Shown piece after piece: positions 1 through 9,001 of a DNA stretch of 64,000 nt. The stretch is from UBA4719 sp038249115 (GTDB lineage Bacteria > Actinomycetota > Actinomycetes > Actinomycetales > Dermatophilaceae): assembly GCA_038249115.1 (NCBI GenBank), contig JBBRWQ010000001.1:1-64000 (forward strand). Reading direction: 5' to 3'. The position numbers were made by a program, and so were the translations under genes. The notes beneath the pieces were generated by a model. That model was not told the DNA's origin. It saw only the letters and a list, made by a program, of their open reading frames with translations, and made no database searches. The first letter of the stretch is position 1, and every line of letters starts with the position of its first letter.

Positions 1-3000
1 CCGCCGGTGGACGCTGGCGGCGTCCAGTTGGCCCTAGCCGTAATTGCTCCACCACCGCCGCCACGTGTGGCCGTTCCGATAACCGGGGCGCTGGGCACTG
101 TAAAGGTAGTGATCGCGTTTGACGGCACCGAGTTCGGGCTGGCGCCGACGGCGTTGACCGCCCGGACTACGAACGTGTACGTGGTGCCGTCGAGCAGACC
201 GCTGACGGTACCGCTGGTGGCCGTTCCCGGGGTGACGGTGACGGGCCCTCCTGTGGCCGGGGTGCTGACGATCACGAAGCTCGTGATCGGCGAGCCGCCA
301 TCGTTGGCCGGTGCAACCCAGCTCACTGTCGCTGAGCGGAAGCCGGCGGTGGCCGTGACTCCGGTCGGCGCACCGGGTGCCGTCGGAAGGGGTGCTGGCG
401 TCACAGGAGCCGAGGCGGCCGAGTCCAGACTCGTCCCTGCCGCGTTCACGGCGCGCACCACGAAGGTGTACGACGTGGCGCTGAGCAGACCGCTGACGGT
501 ACCGCTGGTGGCCGTTCCCGGGGCGACGGTGACGGGCCCTCCTGCGGCCGGGGTGCTGACGATCACGAAGCTCGTGATCGGCGAGCCGCCATCGTTGGCC
601 GGTGCCGCCCAGCTGACCGTAGCTGAAAGGATGCCTGCCACGGCGGTAACCCCCGTTGGTGCTCCGGGTGCGACGGCTGCGGGGGGTGCAGTGACCGTCA
701 CCGCCGCCGAGGGGGCTGAGAACGGACCTGCTGGCGGGGTTGCCGCGGCGTTCAGCGCCTGCACCCGGAAGGTGTAGGAGCCGGCAGCCAGGGGGGTAAC
801 GACCAGGCTGGTCGCACCGCCCGCAGCGGGGAACGTGCTCACGGCACCGGTCGCCACACTGCGAGCCTCGACGGTGTAGCTGGTGACCACCTGAGGCAAC
901 CTGTTGAGCACAGGAGCCACCCAGGTAACCGTTGCTTGAGCCACACCACCGACGGCGGTAACGGCCGTCGGAGCCCCAGGAGTTCTGGTGTCCGAGAACG
1001 AGAGCACCTCGATGTTGCGCAGCGTGTCGGTGCCATCAAGTCCGACGTTGTCCACCACCGTGGTGACCGAACCAGCCGAACCCAACAGCGCCGGGGCGCC
1101 CGCGGCGTCGACGGTGGTGACCGTGTAGTCCGCTTGCAGACCTGTGAACAACGCGGTATCCGTGCCAGCGGAGCCGGTCAGGATCTCCCGGACCGCAACG
1201 ATGTTGCCGGGGTTGACCGTTCCAGCGAAGACCGCCTGCTGGAGGGTCGGACTGCCAGCGACAAGTGCGCCCGTGCCGCCGCCACCGACATGCTGGTACT
1301 GGCTGGTCATGGCGCTCTGCCCTGGCTGGTTGACCGAGGCACTGCCAATCTCGACACCAGCGTCATTGCGAACACTGAGGCGGACACTGAGGTACCTGTC
1401 ACCGTCGATGATGTCGTTGGCGCCGCGACCCTCGATGAGGTCACTGCCGCCGCCACCAAGAAGGATGTTGCCGTCGCCCCACACGTTTTCTGTGGAGTTC
1501 AGAAGCGGGCAGTCCTTCGATGCCGACGTGGCTATGACGGAGGTCGCCGGAGTGTTCAGTGGAGGTACCAGAGCGCCGAGACCCGCGATGCGGTCAAGAC
1601 CGGTCTGGTTCAGCACGTCGCAACCGATGAAGCCGCCACCGCCGACGGCGCTGGGGACGAGGTCGTCACCACGGAGGATGTCGTTCAGGTCTCCACCGGA
1701 GAGGGCCTCGACCTCGTTGAACTTGTCCCGAACGCCCACCTGGAGAATGTTCAGCGGGATCAACGGCAGAGCCAGGTCCATGTCCTGCGGCTGGGGGTCG
1801 CCCAGGCCGATCTCCCAGTCGTAACCGGAGCCTCCGGCGACCTTCTCCACGCCAGGACCGCTGACGCCGATGTCGTCGCCGCCCTCCATGTCGTAGTCGT
1901 CGTCGCCGCCCTGACCGATGAGGATGTCGGAGCCAGGCATCTGCGAGTCGTCCAGGAAGAACAGGTTGCTGCTGTCCCCGATCATGAGGTCCGGCTGGTT
2001 GCCGCCCTCTTCCCAGTCGTCGCCACTGTCGCCGAAGGCGGCGTCCAGGCCATCGCCGAGCATGATGAAGTCGTCGCCTGCACCACCGAAGGTCTCGTTG
2101 GCATTGGCGCCACCGTTGGTGAAGTCCTTGCCTTCGCCACCCATGATGATGTCAAGGCCCGGGCCAGCATCGATGGCGTCGTTGCCAGGTCCGCCCTTAG
2201 GTACGTCGTCACCAGCGAGGTCGGTGATGATGTCGTCTCCCTCGCCACCGAGGGCGATGTCAGCTCCACCACCACCCTCGATGATGTCGTTGCCCAGGCC
2301 GCCCCAGAAGGTGTCGTTGTCGTTGCCACCGTAGATACGGTCCGCCCCGGCGGTGCCGTTGTAGACGCTCTGCCCGTTGATCCCGGTGGGGTTGACGGTG
2401 TTCCTCGCGCGGTACTGGATGGTGCCGTCAGGCATACGGAGCAGCAGAGCCGTCTCGTCGCACTCCGACGCCAGGTCGTCGGCCACCGTGTTTCCGGAGG
2501 CGGCGAAACCGGCAGCCGTGCCAGCCAGGTTCTTCAGCTCGAACTTGCAGTCTGCCGTGGCGAACGCGTCGGCCTTGAGGGACTTCGCGTTCGTGTTGCG
2601 CATGACCAGCTCGGCGAACGAGTTGCCCTCGAGCTGCGTCCTCAGGTTCATGCCCGGGGTGCGCGCCAGGTAGTACAACCGGTCGCCGTTCTGAAGCTCG
2701 GTCAGCTGGTTCTCGAACACGTAGTTGAATGTGGTTCCCAGCAGGCCGCCGAAGAGGTTGGTGACCTCGGCGAGGCCACCGACCCAGAGGTCGACTGTGT
2801 CGAGACCGGATGTTGCAGCCGAGCTGTTCATGAACGCTGCGGCGTCAACAGGAGAAACGTCCCCGGCGAGGACGTTGGGGCTGACGATCAGCCGGGCAGC
2901 TTCCCGCTTGGTCGCCAGCGTTGTTGCGCCGGTGATGGTCGGGTGGGTGCCATAGGCCGCCACGAAGTTGACCAGCGACTCGGGGTGCTTGAGGTTCTCC

Positions 3001-5459
3001 CCGAAGTCGACCCAGCTGGTGTAGGGCCGCAGCTGGCCGTCGTTCGTCGACGCGAACAGCTCGCGACGCAGGACGTTCAACGTGGGGATGCCCTCGGAGC
3101 GTGCCCGGGTCATGTTGATCACTGGCAGGTCCAGAGGCAGGCCCAACAGGTTGCTGCGCAGCGTGTCGGTCACGAACTCGTCGAGCTCGTTGCCGACCTG
3201 GTCCGACATGCCCATGATGATGCTGCCCGCTGCCTCTTCCGAGGTCAGCACGCCGGACGGCCCACCAGGGACGCTCTGCGTGTACATCGGTGGGTTCAGG
3301 AACCCACCGAGCAAGGAGATGTCGTTCTGGTCCCCGGCGATGTCGTCCGAGGTCCCAAACGTCAGGTCGAGACCGGGCAGGTCCTCGTTCCGGCGAGAGA
3401 TCGTCTCGGTCATCATGGAGTGACCGAAGCGATAGACGGCATGAGCGAACTCAGCCTTGACCGCCGGGTTGATCTCGGTCTGGATGAAGGCGAACGGCTC
3501 GAAGGGGTTGATCGCTGGCTGGATCTTGCGAGCAAACTCCTCGAAAACCAGGTGCTGGTACTCCATCTCGGTGACGAAGCGAGCGGCCTGGAAGAGACGC
3601 TCACCGTTCCAGCCAGCCGCACCCGTCGCCGACTGCCAGTCCACGAGGTGCGTGAGGCCGGAGGTGTCGGTGGTCAGCACGTTCTTGATGTAGTCCACGA
3701 GACGGTCGTGCTCGGAGTGGAAGACCTGGTGAATCGCCGACAGTGCGATGTTCTCGTTGCACCGGCCGTCACCACAGGTGAAGTGCGCGTCGAGCAGCTC
3801 GTTGTCGTACGTTCCCGCGGGCACCGGGGTGTCAAGACTCGCGCCGGCGACGAGGTCGGCGTCGGGGCCACCCGCCGTGGGAACAGCGCTGTGTGCGATG
3901 TCCGTCTCGAACGGCGTGTCGAAGTGCAACGCGTTTGCCGGGACCGGAACAGGAACTGCAATGTTGCCTTCGACCAAGCCGGTTGCCGTGACGTACTGCG
4001 GCAGCCCGTTCGGTCCGGGGATGAACTTGCCGTAAGGATCCGAGGCCATCATCGGGATGTCGGTCACGTCGGCGTCCACGATGCGGAGCCCGAGAAGGCT
4101 GGCAGCCTGCGCCTTGAGGGTCGCCCAGGTACCCATGCCACCTGCCTGGCCGCCGAGCAGCTTGCCGGTCGAGACCGGCCTGCCGGCGGCGTTGTTCACG
4201 TACTCACGCAGGAACACCTGGTGAGAGGCATGGGAGCTGTAGGTCTGGCTCTGGTCGACCCAGGGCGAGTCCGTGTTGTTGGCGTCCTGGATGTTGTCGG
4301 CGGTTTCGTCGCAGCCAGCGGGGCTATTGGCGACCGGGGCGGCGGGGGGGACGACGGGCGCACAGAGCACCCCCAGCGTGCTCGGCGCTACGTCGGCCAG
4401 GATGCCGTCGGGACCGGGCTGGTTCTGGCCTCGGGTCAGCACCATGAACCGCAGCTGCGGGGGTAGGTTGTCACTCGCCTCGTCGACCGCTGTGGCCGGG
4501 TCGTCGACCAGGATGTGGTCCGGCCCTGCAATCAGCGGGTCGTCAGCCTTCAGGGGAACGAAGACCGTCCCGCCGCTCTTGACGGTCTGGTCCACCCCAT
4601 GGTCGAAGAACTGACCGAAGATCGTGAACAGCGAGTTGTAGGGTGGCGAGAGGCCGACGTCCGTGGTCACGTTCGGGATGAACAGCGTCTCATGCTCGGG
4701 TACACACGGCACCGGTGTCGTCACCGTCAGCCCGGTGATGGGGTCGGTGGTTGTGGTCGTGGTCGGCGGGGTCGTACACACGACCACACCCTCGGCCCCC
4801 TGAGTTCTCACAGGGAAGGCGGCCGCGGCGACCGCGGCGGGGTTGGTCGAAGTCTGGTCCACGATCAGGTTGCTGATCACGCGGGGCTGCGTGTCGTAGA
4901 CGCTACCCTTCTTCTGGGCGTACGACGAAGATGTCGTCGGCGGCGGCGAGCCCGGCCCGAACAGGTCAGCGGGCCGACCCTCGGCGGGCCGGAACGACTT
5001 GGAGCCAAGGCGCGGGAACACCTGGTCGGCAGCGCCGAAGGTCTCCTGACCGGGCTGGAGGTTGTTGCACGAGCCGTCGACCGTACGAAGGCCCTTGGAG
5101 AGGAGGGGGCTCGCGATCTGGTCTGGCCCCGTGCCTACCAACGTCCCACAGGGATTGGCGGCCGATTGAGTCGCGGCATGTGCCTCGGCGATCTTGATCT
5201 GCGCGAGGATGAACTTCAGGTCGCTCGGCGTCACAGTGAAGCCCTGGCCCACTGGTGCAACGGCTGCGCTGGCCGTGACGGCGGGCAAGCCCAGGGCCAC
5301 CGGCAGAACCAGCGCGGATACCGCCGCTACCAGTCGGGTTGGTCGGGCCAGCGCACCACCTCGACCGCGTATCGGAGGACGGGTACGACTTCGGGCGCTC
5401 TGCGCCACGGACGTGCTTATGCCGAATACGGCGGCGAACTTTCCAGTAAGAAGATTCAT
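1..5459 (-). CDS. Secreted heme peroxidase with RTX and FnIII repeats (C-terminus beyond window)
   Basis: A single reading frame stays open from the ATG at 5459 to base 1, giving at least 1,819 residues with no stop in the window. The N-terminus has a long basic region and a hydrophobic signal segment (about residues 43-65, ending ...VTASAAVA). Animal-type heme peroxidase features follow: a distal-histidine motif FGQFFDHGVD near residue 283, CGDGRCNENIALSAIHQVFH near 570, and the proximal motif VYRFGHSMM near 676. Glycine/aspartate-rich calcium-binding (RTX) nonapeptides occupy about 1031-1200, with a second short block near 1325-1355. From about 1490 there are three FnIII domains of about 97 residues and the start of a fourth. 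The family uses heme and peroxide to oxidise halides or organic substrates; the substrate here is unknown. The upstream GAGGCAGG supports the start. A kinase/regulator pair and a SARP gene lie upstream on the same strand. Secretion is probably by Sec; no type I exporter is in the window. Confidence 0.9.
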   Translation of the reverse strand, partial: MNLLTGKFAAVFGISTSVAQSARSRTRPPIRGRGGALARPTRLVAAVSALVLPVALGLPAVTASAAVAPVGQGFTVTPSDLKFILAQIKIAEAHAATQSAANPCGTLVGTGPDQIASPLLSKGLRTVDGSCNNLQPGQETFGAADQVFPRLGSKSFRPAEGRPADLFGPGSPPPTTSSSYAQKKGSVYDTQPRVISNLIVDQTSTNPAAVAAAAFPVRTQGAEGVVVCTTPPTTTTTTDPITGLTVTTPVPCVPEHETLFIPNVTTDVGLSPPYNSLFTIFGQFFDHGVDQTVKSGGTVFVPLKADDPLIAGPDHILVDDPATAVDEASDNLPPQLRFMVLTRGQNQPGPDGILADVAPSTLGVLCAPVVPPAAPVANSPAGCDETADNIQDANNTDSPWVDQSQTYSSHASHQVFLREYVNNAAGRPVSTGKLLGGQAGGMGTWATLKAQAASLLGLRIVDADVTDIPMMASDPYGKFIPGPNGLPQYVTATGLVEGNIAVPVPVPANALHFDTPFETDIAHSAVPTAGGPDADLVAGASLDTPVPAGTYDNELLDAHFTCGDGRCNENIALSAIHQVFHSEHDRLVDYIKNVLTTDTSGLTHLVDWQSATGAAGWNGERLFQAARFVTEMEYQHLVFEEFARKIQPAINPFEPFAFIQTEINPAVKAEFAHAVYRFGHSMMTETISRRNEDLPGLDLTFGTSDDIAGDQNDISLLGGFLNPPMYTQSVPGGPSGVLTSEEAAGSIIMGMSDQVGNELDEFVTDTLRSNLLGLPLDLPVINMTRARSEGIPTLNVLRRELFASTNDGQLRPYTSWVDFGENLKHPESLVNFVAAYGTHPTITGATTLATKREAARLIVSPNVLAGDVSPVDAAAFMNSSAATSGLDTVDLWVGGLAEVTNLFGGLLGTTFNYVFENQLTELQNGDRLYYLARTPGMNLRTQLEGNSFAELVMRNTNAKSLKADAFATADCKFELKNLAGTAAGFAASGNTVADDLASECDETALLLRMPDGTIQYRARNTVNPTGINGQSVYNGTAGADRIYGGNDNDTFWGGLGNDIIEGGGGADIALGGEGDDIITDLAGDDVPKGGPGNDAIDAGPGLDIIMGGEGKDFTNGGANANETFGGAGDDFIMLGDGLDAAFGDSGDDWEEGGNQPDLMIGDSSNLFFLDDSQMPGSDILIGQGGDDDYDMEGGDDIGVSGPGVEKVAGGSGYDWEIGLGDPQPQDMDLALPLIPLNILQVGVRDKFNEVEALSGGDLNDILRGDDLVPSAVGGGGFIGCDVLNQTGLDRIAGLGALVPPLNTPATSVIATSASKDCPLLNSTENVWGDGNILLGGGGSDLIEGRGANDIIDGDRYLSVRLSVRNDAGVEIGSASVNQPGQSAMTSQYQHVGGGGTGALVAGSPTLQQAVFAGTVNPGNIVAVREILTGSAGTDTALFTGLQADYTVTTVDAAGAPALLGSAGSVTTVVDNVGLDGTDTLRNIEVLSFSDTRTPGAPTAVTAVGGVAQATVTWVAPVLNRLPQVVTSYTVEARSVATGAVSTFPAAGGATSLVVTPLAAGSYTFRVQALNAAATPPAGPFSAPSAAVTVTAPPAAVAPGAPTGVTAVAGILSATVSWAAPANDGGSPITSFVIVSTPAAGGPVTVAPGTATSGTVSGLLSATSYTFVVRAVNAAGTSLDSAASAPVTPAPLPTAPGAPTGVTATAGFRSATVSWVAPANDGGSPITSFVIVSTPATGGPVTVTPGTATSGTVSGLLDGTTYTFVVRAVNAVGASPNSVPSNAITTFTVPSAPVIGTATRGGGGGAITARANWTPPASTG
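192..605. repeat. Near-identical direct repeat encoding tandem FnIII modules
   Basis: Bases 192-314 and 483-605 are direct repeats of 123 bp that differ at only two positions. They are offset by 291 bp, exactly 97 codons, which is one FnIII module of the peroxidase. The flanks of each module are more diverged, so this looks like a recent duplication or gene conversion between adjacent domains. Confidence 0.9.
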
Positions 5460-5502
5460 GGCACACCTGCCTCGAGGGGGATAGCGACAGACCCACGATG
5501 CG

Positions 5503-5530
5503 ATGACAACCTTCTGTAAACCTTATGACA
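5503..5530 (-). promoter_or_regulatory. Helically phased direct repeats upstream of the peroxidase gene (candidate SARP box)
   Basis: On the minus strand two heptamers, AAGGTTT (5524-5518) and AAGGTTG (5513-5507), are separated by 4 bp, an 11-bp period. TGTCAT also occurs twice (5530-5525 and 5508-5503), 22 bp apart. SARP regulators are known to bind heptameric direct repeats with 11-bp period near the -35 region, and a SARP gene lies 2.3 kb upstream. The assignment is inference; I see no convincing -10 at the expected distance. Confidence 0.35.
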
Positions 5531-5578
5531 GTTTGATGAGCGTGGTTGGCCCCACGTTGATGGCTGAGTCGGGCAGGC

Positions 5579-6907
5579 TCAGCTGAGGGGCAGGCTCAGC
5601 TCGACGCGTGTGCCCCGCCCCGCCTGCGAGTCCACGAGCAACGTTCCGCCGGCCTCGGCGACGGCGTCCCGGATCAGCTTGAGACCGAAGTGACCGACGA
5701 CTGGCTTGGCTGTTGCGTCAAAGCCTCGGCCATCGTCGACGACAGTGAGAACGGCGCGCGCATCCACGCGCGAGAGTCGCATCTCGACGTTGCGCGGTCC
5801 GGCGTGTTTCTGAGCGTTGTGCAGGCTTTCCCGTGCCACCCGGAAGACAAGTGTCGCGGTTGTCCCGTCCAGGGCGAGCTTCTCGGCCACGTCGATCTCG
5901 ACCTGGACACCCATATGGCTCAGCGGGATCCCCAGGTCAGTGAGGGATCCTGCCAGGCTATGGGGATCCAGCCCCCGGGGATACAGCTCGCTCACCATGA
6001 CACGCAACCGTTCCACGTCGCGTTGCACGATGCTCCCGATCGTTTCGACCGCTGGGCCGTTCGTCCCGCCGAGGTGCTCGCTCAGTGAGGACAACGCATA
6101 TCCCACACCGGCCAGATCCTGTATGACGTCGTCGTGCAGCTCTTGAGCCAGCCGCCGTCGCTCGTGGTCGGCGGCTGCCACCGCGTGCACCAACAAACGC
6201 TCCCGGGACCGGCGTCCGTGCTGGACCCGCCGAGCGAGGTTTAGGGCAGACGGCAGTTGCGCGAGGTTGAGGATGATCAATCCGGCTAGCCCCACTGGTG
6301 CCATCTGTGCGAGGAGGGCGTCTACTTGTTGGTGGTAGACGCTGGTTGGGAGATAGGCCTCGTAGATGAGCTGCTGGCCGGTGCTAGCCCTGGCCAGGGT
6401 GTAGACCTCGACCAGCTCTCGTGGGACCTGGCCCCTCTCGAACTCATTCTCGTTGTCGTCCAGGGAGCTGACCTCTGCGACGCTCGGCTCGCTGGAGTGC
6501 AGCAGGGCGTCGGCTTCGGGGAGCGGATAGACGCGTCCAATCAGCGTCGAGTCGTCCGAGTAGAGGATGCGGCCAGTCAGGTCCCAGATCTTGATGCGGG
6601 CAATCGAACGTTCGAGAATTCTGGGCCGGACGATGGCGTCGAAATGGGCCATTGCGCCGGCGTCATTGGATATGACGCCCTCCGTCGTCTGTGGCGCCAA
6701 CAGGTTGATCGAGAGGCTCTGCCAAGTCTCCATGCCAGCCTTGAGCACGTGGTCCTTGGCAATGTTCTGGAACAACAACACGGTGGGGAGGGCGACGAGT
6801 ACCAGCGACGCCAACCCCACCAAGAGAAATCGGGTCAAGGCCACGCTGATCTCTGACCTTTCTCGGACCGCGTCCTTGCGGCCGGGGCGGAGCCTGCCGG
6901 GGATCAT
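5579..6907 (-). CDS. NarL-type sensor histidine kinase
   Basis: This 442-residue protein has a membrane segment at about 25-47, an extracytoplasmic sensor loop of about 155 residues, a second membrane segment at about 203-223 and a cytoplasmic HisKA_3 module with the phospho-accepting histidine in RLAQELHDDVIQDL (His258). The HATPase domain shows the N-box RESLHNAQKHA (Asn364) and the G1 box VVDDGRGF. The ATG at 6907 overlaps the stop of the upstream response regulator (ATGA), so the two are translationally coupled and form a cognate pair. The frame is open further upstream, but that extension lies over the regulator gene. The ligand cannot be told. The gene ends 120 bp before the peroxidase start, so control of the peroxidase is plausible but unproven. 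Confidence 0.9.
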   Translation of the reverse strand: MIPGRLRPGRKDAVRERSEISVALTRFLLVGLASLVLVALPTVLLFQNIAKDHVLKAGMETWQSLSINLLAPQTTEGVISNDAGAMAHFDAIVRPRILERSIARIKIWDLTGRILYSDDSTLIGRVYPLPEADALLHSSEPSVAEVSSLDDNENEFERGQVPRELVEVYTLARASTGQQLIYEAYLPTSVYHQQVDALLAQMAPVGLAGLIILNLAQLPSALNLARRVQHGRRSRERLLVHAVAAADHERRRLAQELHDDVIQDLAGVGYALSSLSEHLGGTNGPAVETIGSIVQRDVERLRVMVSELYPRGLDPHSLAGSLTDLGIPLSHMGVQVEIDVAEKLALDGTTATLVFRVARESLHNAQKHAGPRNVEMRLSRVDARAVLTVVDDGRGFDATAKPVVGHFGLKLIRDAVAEAGGTLLVDSQAGRGTRVELSLPLS

Positions 6908-7596
6908 TGCCCAACGGCCTTCGGGGGCTCGTCGCCTATCTGGATGAGCCCGATCCGGACGGCCATGACCACAGCTTCGAGTTGTGAGTGGGCGCCCAGT
7001 TTGGACAACACGCTCTTGACATGGCCGCGGCAGGTGTGGGTGCTGATGCCCATCTCGTGGGCGATGCGGGTGACGTCCATACCGTCTGCCATGTGGACGA
7101 GCACCGAGAGCTCGCGCTGCGACAGCGGGCGTGCCAGTGCTCTTCTTTCGTCTGCCGGCTGGTTCATCAGGCGTGTCAACAGTGTGGGGTCCACGGCGAG
7201 ACCGCCGGGTGTAGCCGTCCGGATGGTGGTGAGCAGGTCTGTGAGGTGGCCGTTCTTGGGCAGGAACCCGCAGGTCCCGCACGCGATCGCGTTGGACAGT
7301 GCAGCCGCGGTGACCTGCCCGGTCAGCATGATGACGCATGCGTGGGGATTCATTGCGACGATCTGGGCCGTGGCGACAAAGCCGTTGATGTCCGGAAGTT
7401 GGAGGTCCATCAGCACCACATCGGGCTTGAGACGAGCGAACATCGATACCCCGCCGGCACCGGTGGTCGCGTGTCCCACGCTCACGAGATCCGGCTCGCG
7501 GTCGATCGCCTGGGTCAGTAGCTCCGCGAAGGTGCTGTGGTCATCGACAACGAGGATGCGCATCGTCGCGTTCTTCGTGAGGACAGTCACTGCCAT
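6904..7596 (-). CDS. NarL/LuxR-family response regulator
   Basis: The receiver domain begins RILVVDDHSTFAELL and carries the phospho-acceptor aspartate in VVLMDLQLPD (Asp64 from this start), with the conserved lysine in FLPKNG. A GerE-type helix-turn-helix follows at about residues 150-225 (QRELSVLVHMADGMDVTRIA, then ISTHTCRGHVKSVL). It should be phosphorylated by the coupled kinase encoded directly downstream. The start is uncertain: ATG 7596 has a GGAG very close to it, while ATG 7563 begins right at the receiver domain. The 136 bp between this gene and the upstream SARP gene may hold its own promoter. Confidence 0.9.
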   Translation of the reverse strand: MAVTVLTKNATMRILVVDDHSTFAELLTQAIDREPDLVSVGHATTGAGGVSMFARLKPDVVLMDLQLPDINGFVATAQIVAMNPHACVIMLTGQVTAAALSNAIACGTCGFLPKNGHLTDLLTTIRTATPGGLAVDPTLLTRLMNQPADERRALARPLSQRELSVLVHMADGMDVTRIAHEMGISTHTCRGHVKSVLSKLGAHSQLEAVVMAVRIGLIQIGDEPPKAVGQ

Positions 7597-7732
7597 ACTC
7601 CAATCGGTCTTCAGGCGTGCAAAGATCCCGCGCCAACGACGATGCTGCCTTTGCAGTGTCGCGGAGCGGTGGAGTCGCGGACAGGGACATTGGCAGTAGA
7701 TCGACGTCCGTCAATTGGAGGACGAAGAGACG

Positions 7733-8827
7733 TCAGGCTCCGATGCCATCGGTCAGGTGATAGCGGTTGTCGACACTGCTCAGCAGTGTCTCCAAAGCGC
7801 GGCATGCCTGGCGTAGCGAGCCGGTCTGTTCCTTCGCGTTGCGTCCCCCTCGCGGACGCATCCTTGCCGAGGGATGGGGGTCCGGTTGTGTTGCCTCGTG
7901 CACCGTTACCAACGCGTCGAGCAGCTGGCTCAGCTCGCGGTTGCCCTCGTTCGCCCCGCGCAGCAGCCGAACGTACAACGCTTGAAGACCCGGCCCTGGC
8001 GCGCAGCCCAGTTCCGACGCGAACAGCCGACGGCAACTGTCATAGGCACGTAGGCCATCTGCGTGTTGACCGCTGATCTCCATGCTCCGAAGGAGTGCCT
8101 GCCACGCCGACTCGTCAAGTGGGTCGCCCTCCAGAGCCAGTCTCGCCCATTCTTCAGCGCTTCCGGATGACAGTCCTGCGACCTTGTTGGCCGCGGCGAT
8201 CAAACCCTTTCGGACGTTCTGATCGTGGATCCTGCGAAAGTCGTTCAGCCACTCGCAGTCGAGCTCGTCGGGGAGCAGGGGCGACTTGGCGAGCGATATC
8301 GCCTGCTGCAACCGAGGGAGCGCTTCGATAGCAGAAGCGTCGGGTTGGAGCGCTTCTGCCATCAGGCGTTCATATCGCACCAAGTCCAGGTCGACCCGAC
8401 TCATGTCAATGGAGTAACAGCCTGCCGCTGTCGTGATCAGGCTCGTCCGCCTTTCATGGCATGGCTGGAGTGTCTTGCGCAGGACGCAGACGTAGCTCTC
8501 GAGAGTCGCCGTGGGCCCGTTTGGAGGCGACCCCTCCCATAACAGTGAAACGAGCCGGTCCTTGGACACGGGGGAACCCCGCTGCAAGAGGAGTGCGATC
8601 AGGACGCGGCGCAGCTTGGTTCCGCCGAGCTCGCGTGGGCCAATCGTCGTTTGCCCAGTCCGCACCCGCAGTCCACCCAGCAGGTCGACGCTGATGCAGG
8701 CGGCAGCCTCATGGGGGATACGGGGGCAGTTGACGGCACAATTCGTCGAAGATCTCGAGCACGTGGCGTCGAGTGCTTTCCTTGTCGTCAAGCTCACTTG
8801 TTGGGGCACTGTCCCTCCATCCATCAA
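7733..8827 (-). CDS. SARP-type (BTAD domain) transcriptional regulator
   Basis: The protein has an OmpR-like winged-helix DNA-binding domain at about residues 45-140 (GGTKLRRVLIALLLQRG, then ATLESYVCVLRKTL) followed by a bacterial transcriptional activation domain of about 150 residues (DLDLVRYERLMAEAL through ALYVRLLRGANEG). This is the AfsR/SARP layout without an NB-ARC or TPR extension. SARPs activate genes by binding direct repeats near promoters. The first 40 residues look poorly conserved; GTG codons further in, one just after a GGAGGG, are possible alternative starts. It shares the strand with the kinase/regulator pair and the peroxidase gene. Confidence 0.85.
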   Translation of the reverse strand: MMDGGTVPQQVSLTTRKALDATCSRSSTNCAVNCPRIPHEAAACISVDLLGGLRVRTGQTTIGPRELGGTKLRRVLIALLLQRGSPVSKDRLVSLLWEGSPPNGPTATLESYVCVLRKTLQPCHERRTSLITTAAGCYSIDMSRVDLDLVRYERLMAEALQPDASAIEALPRLQQAISLAKSPLLPDELDCEWLNDFRRIHDQNVRKGLIAAANKVAGLSSGSAEEWARLALEGDPLDESAWQALLRSMEISGQHADGLRAYDSCRRLFASELGCAPGPGLQALYVRLLRGANEGNRELSQLLDALVTVHEATQPDPHPSARMRPRGGRNAKEQTGSLRQACRALETLLSSVDNRYHLTDGIGA

Positions 8828-9001
8828 GAATGGTGAGGCACGCCAGTCCCGGACGGCTCAGGCAAAGGGTTGGTGGCGGCACCCCTAGAATTGGTTGCCT
8901 TTCTGGGAGATCCACCTCACGGGCTGGAGGCATTGGCACTGTGTTACTGATGGATGGCTCGTCGTCGGGAGGACGTCTCAGGGCGCGGTTAGGGTGGCCC
9001 C

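Noticed and set aside
936..4466. Plus-strand open frame of 1,176 codons
   Set aside because: It lies antisense to the peroxidase gene, whose minus-strand frame has clear peroxidase, RTX and FnIII motifs. The plus-strand translation is low-complexity and has no motif.
4515..5519. Plus-strand open frame of 334 codons
   Set aside because: Antisense to the peroxidase N-terminus; Arg/Gly-rich with no family pattern.
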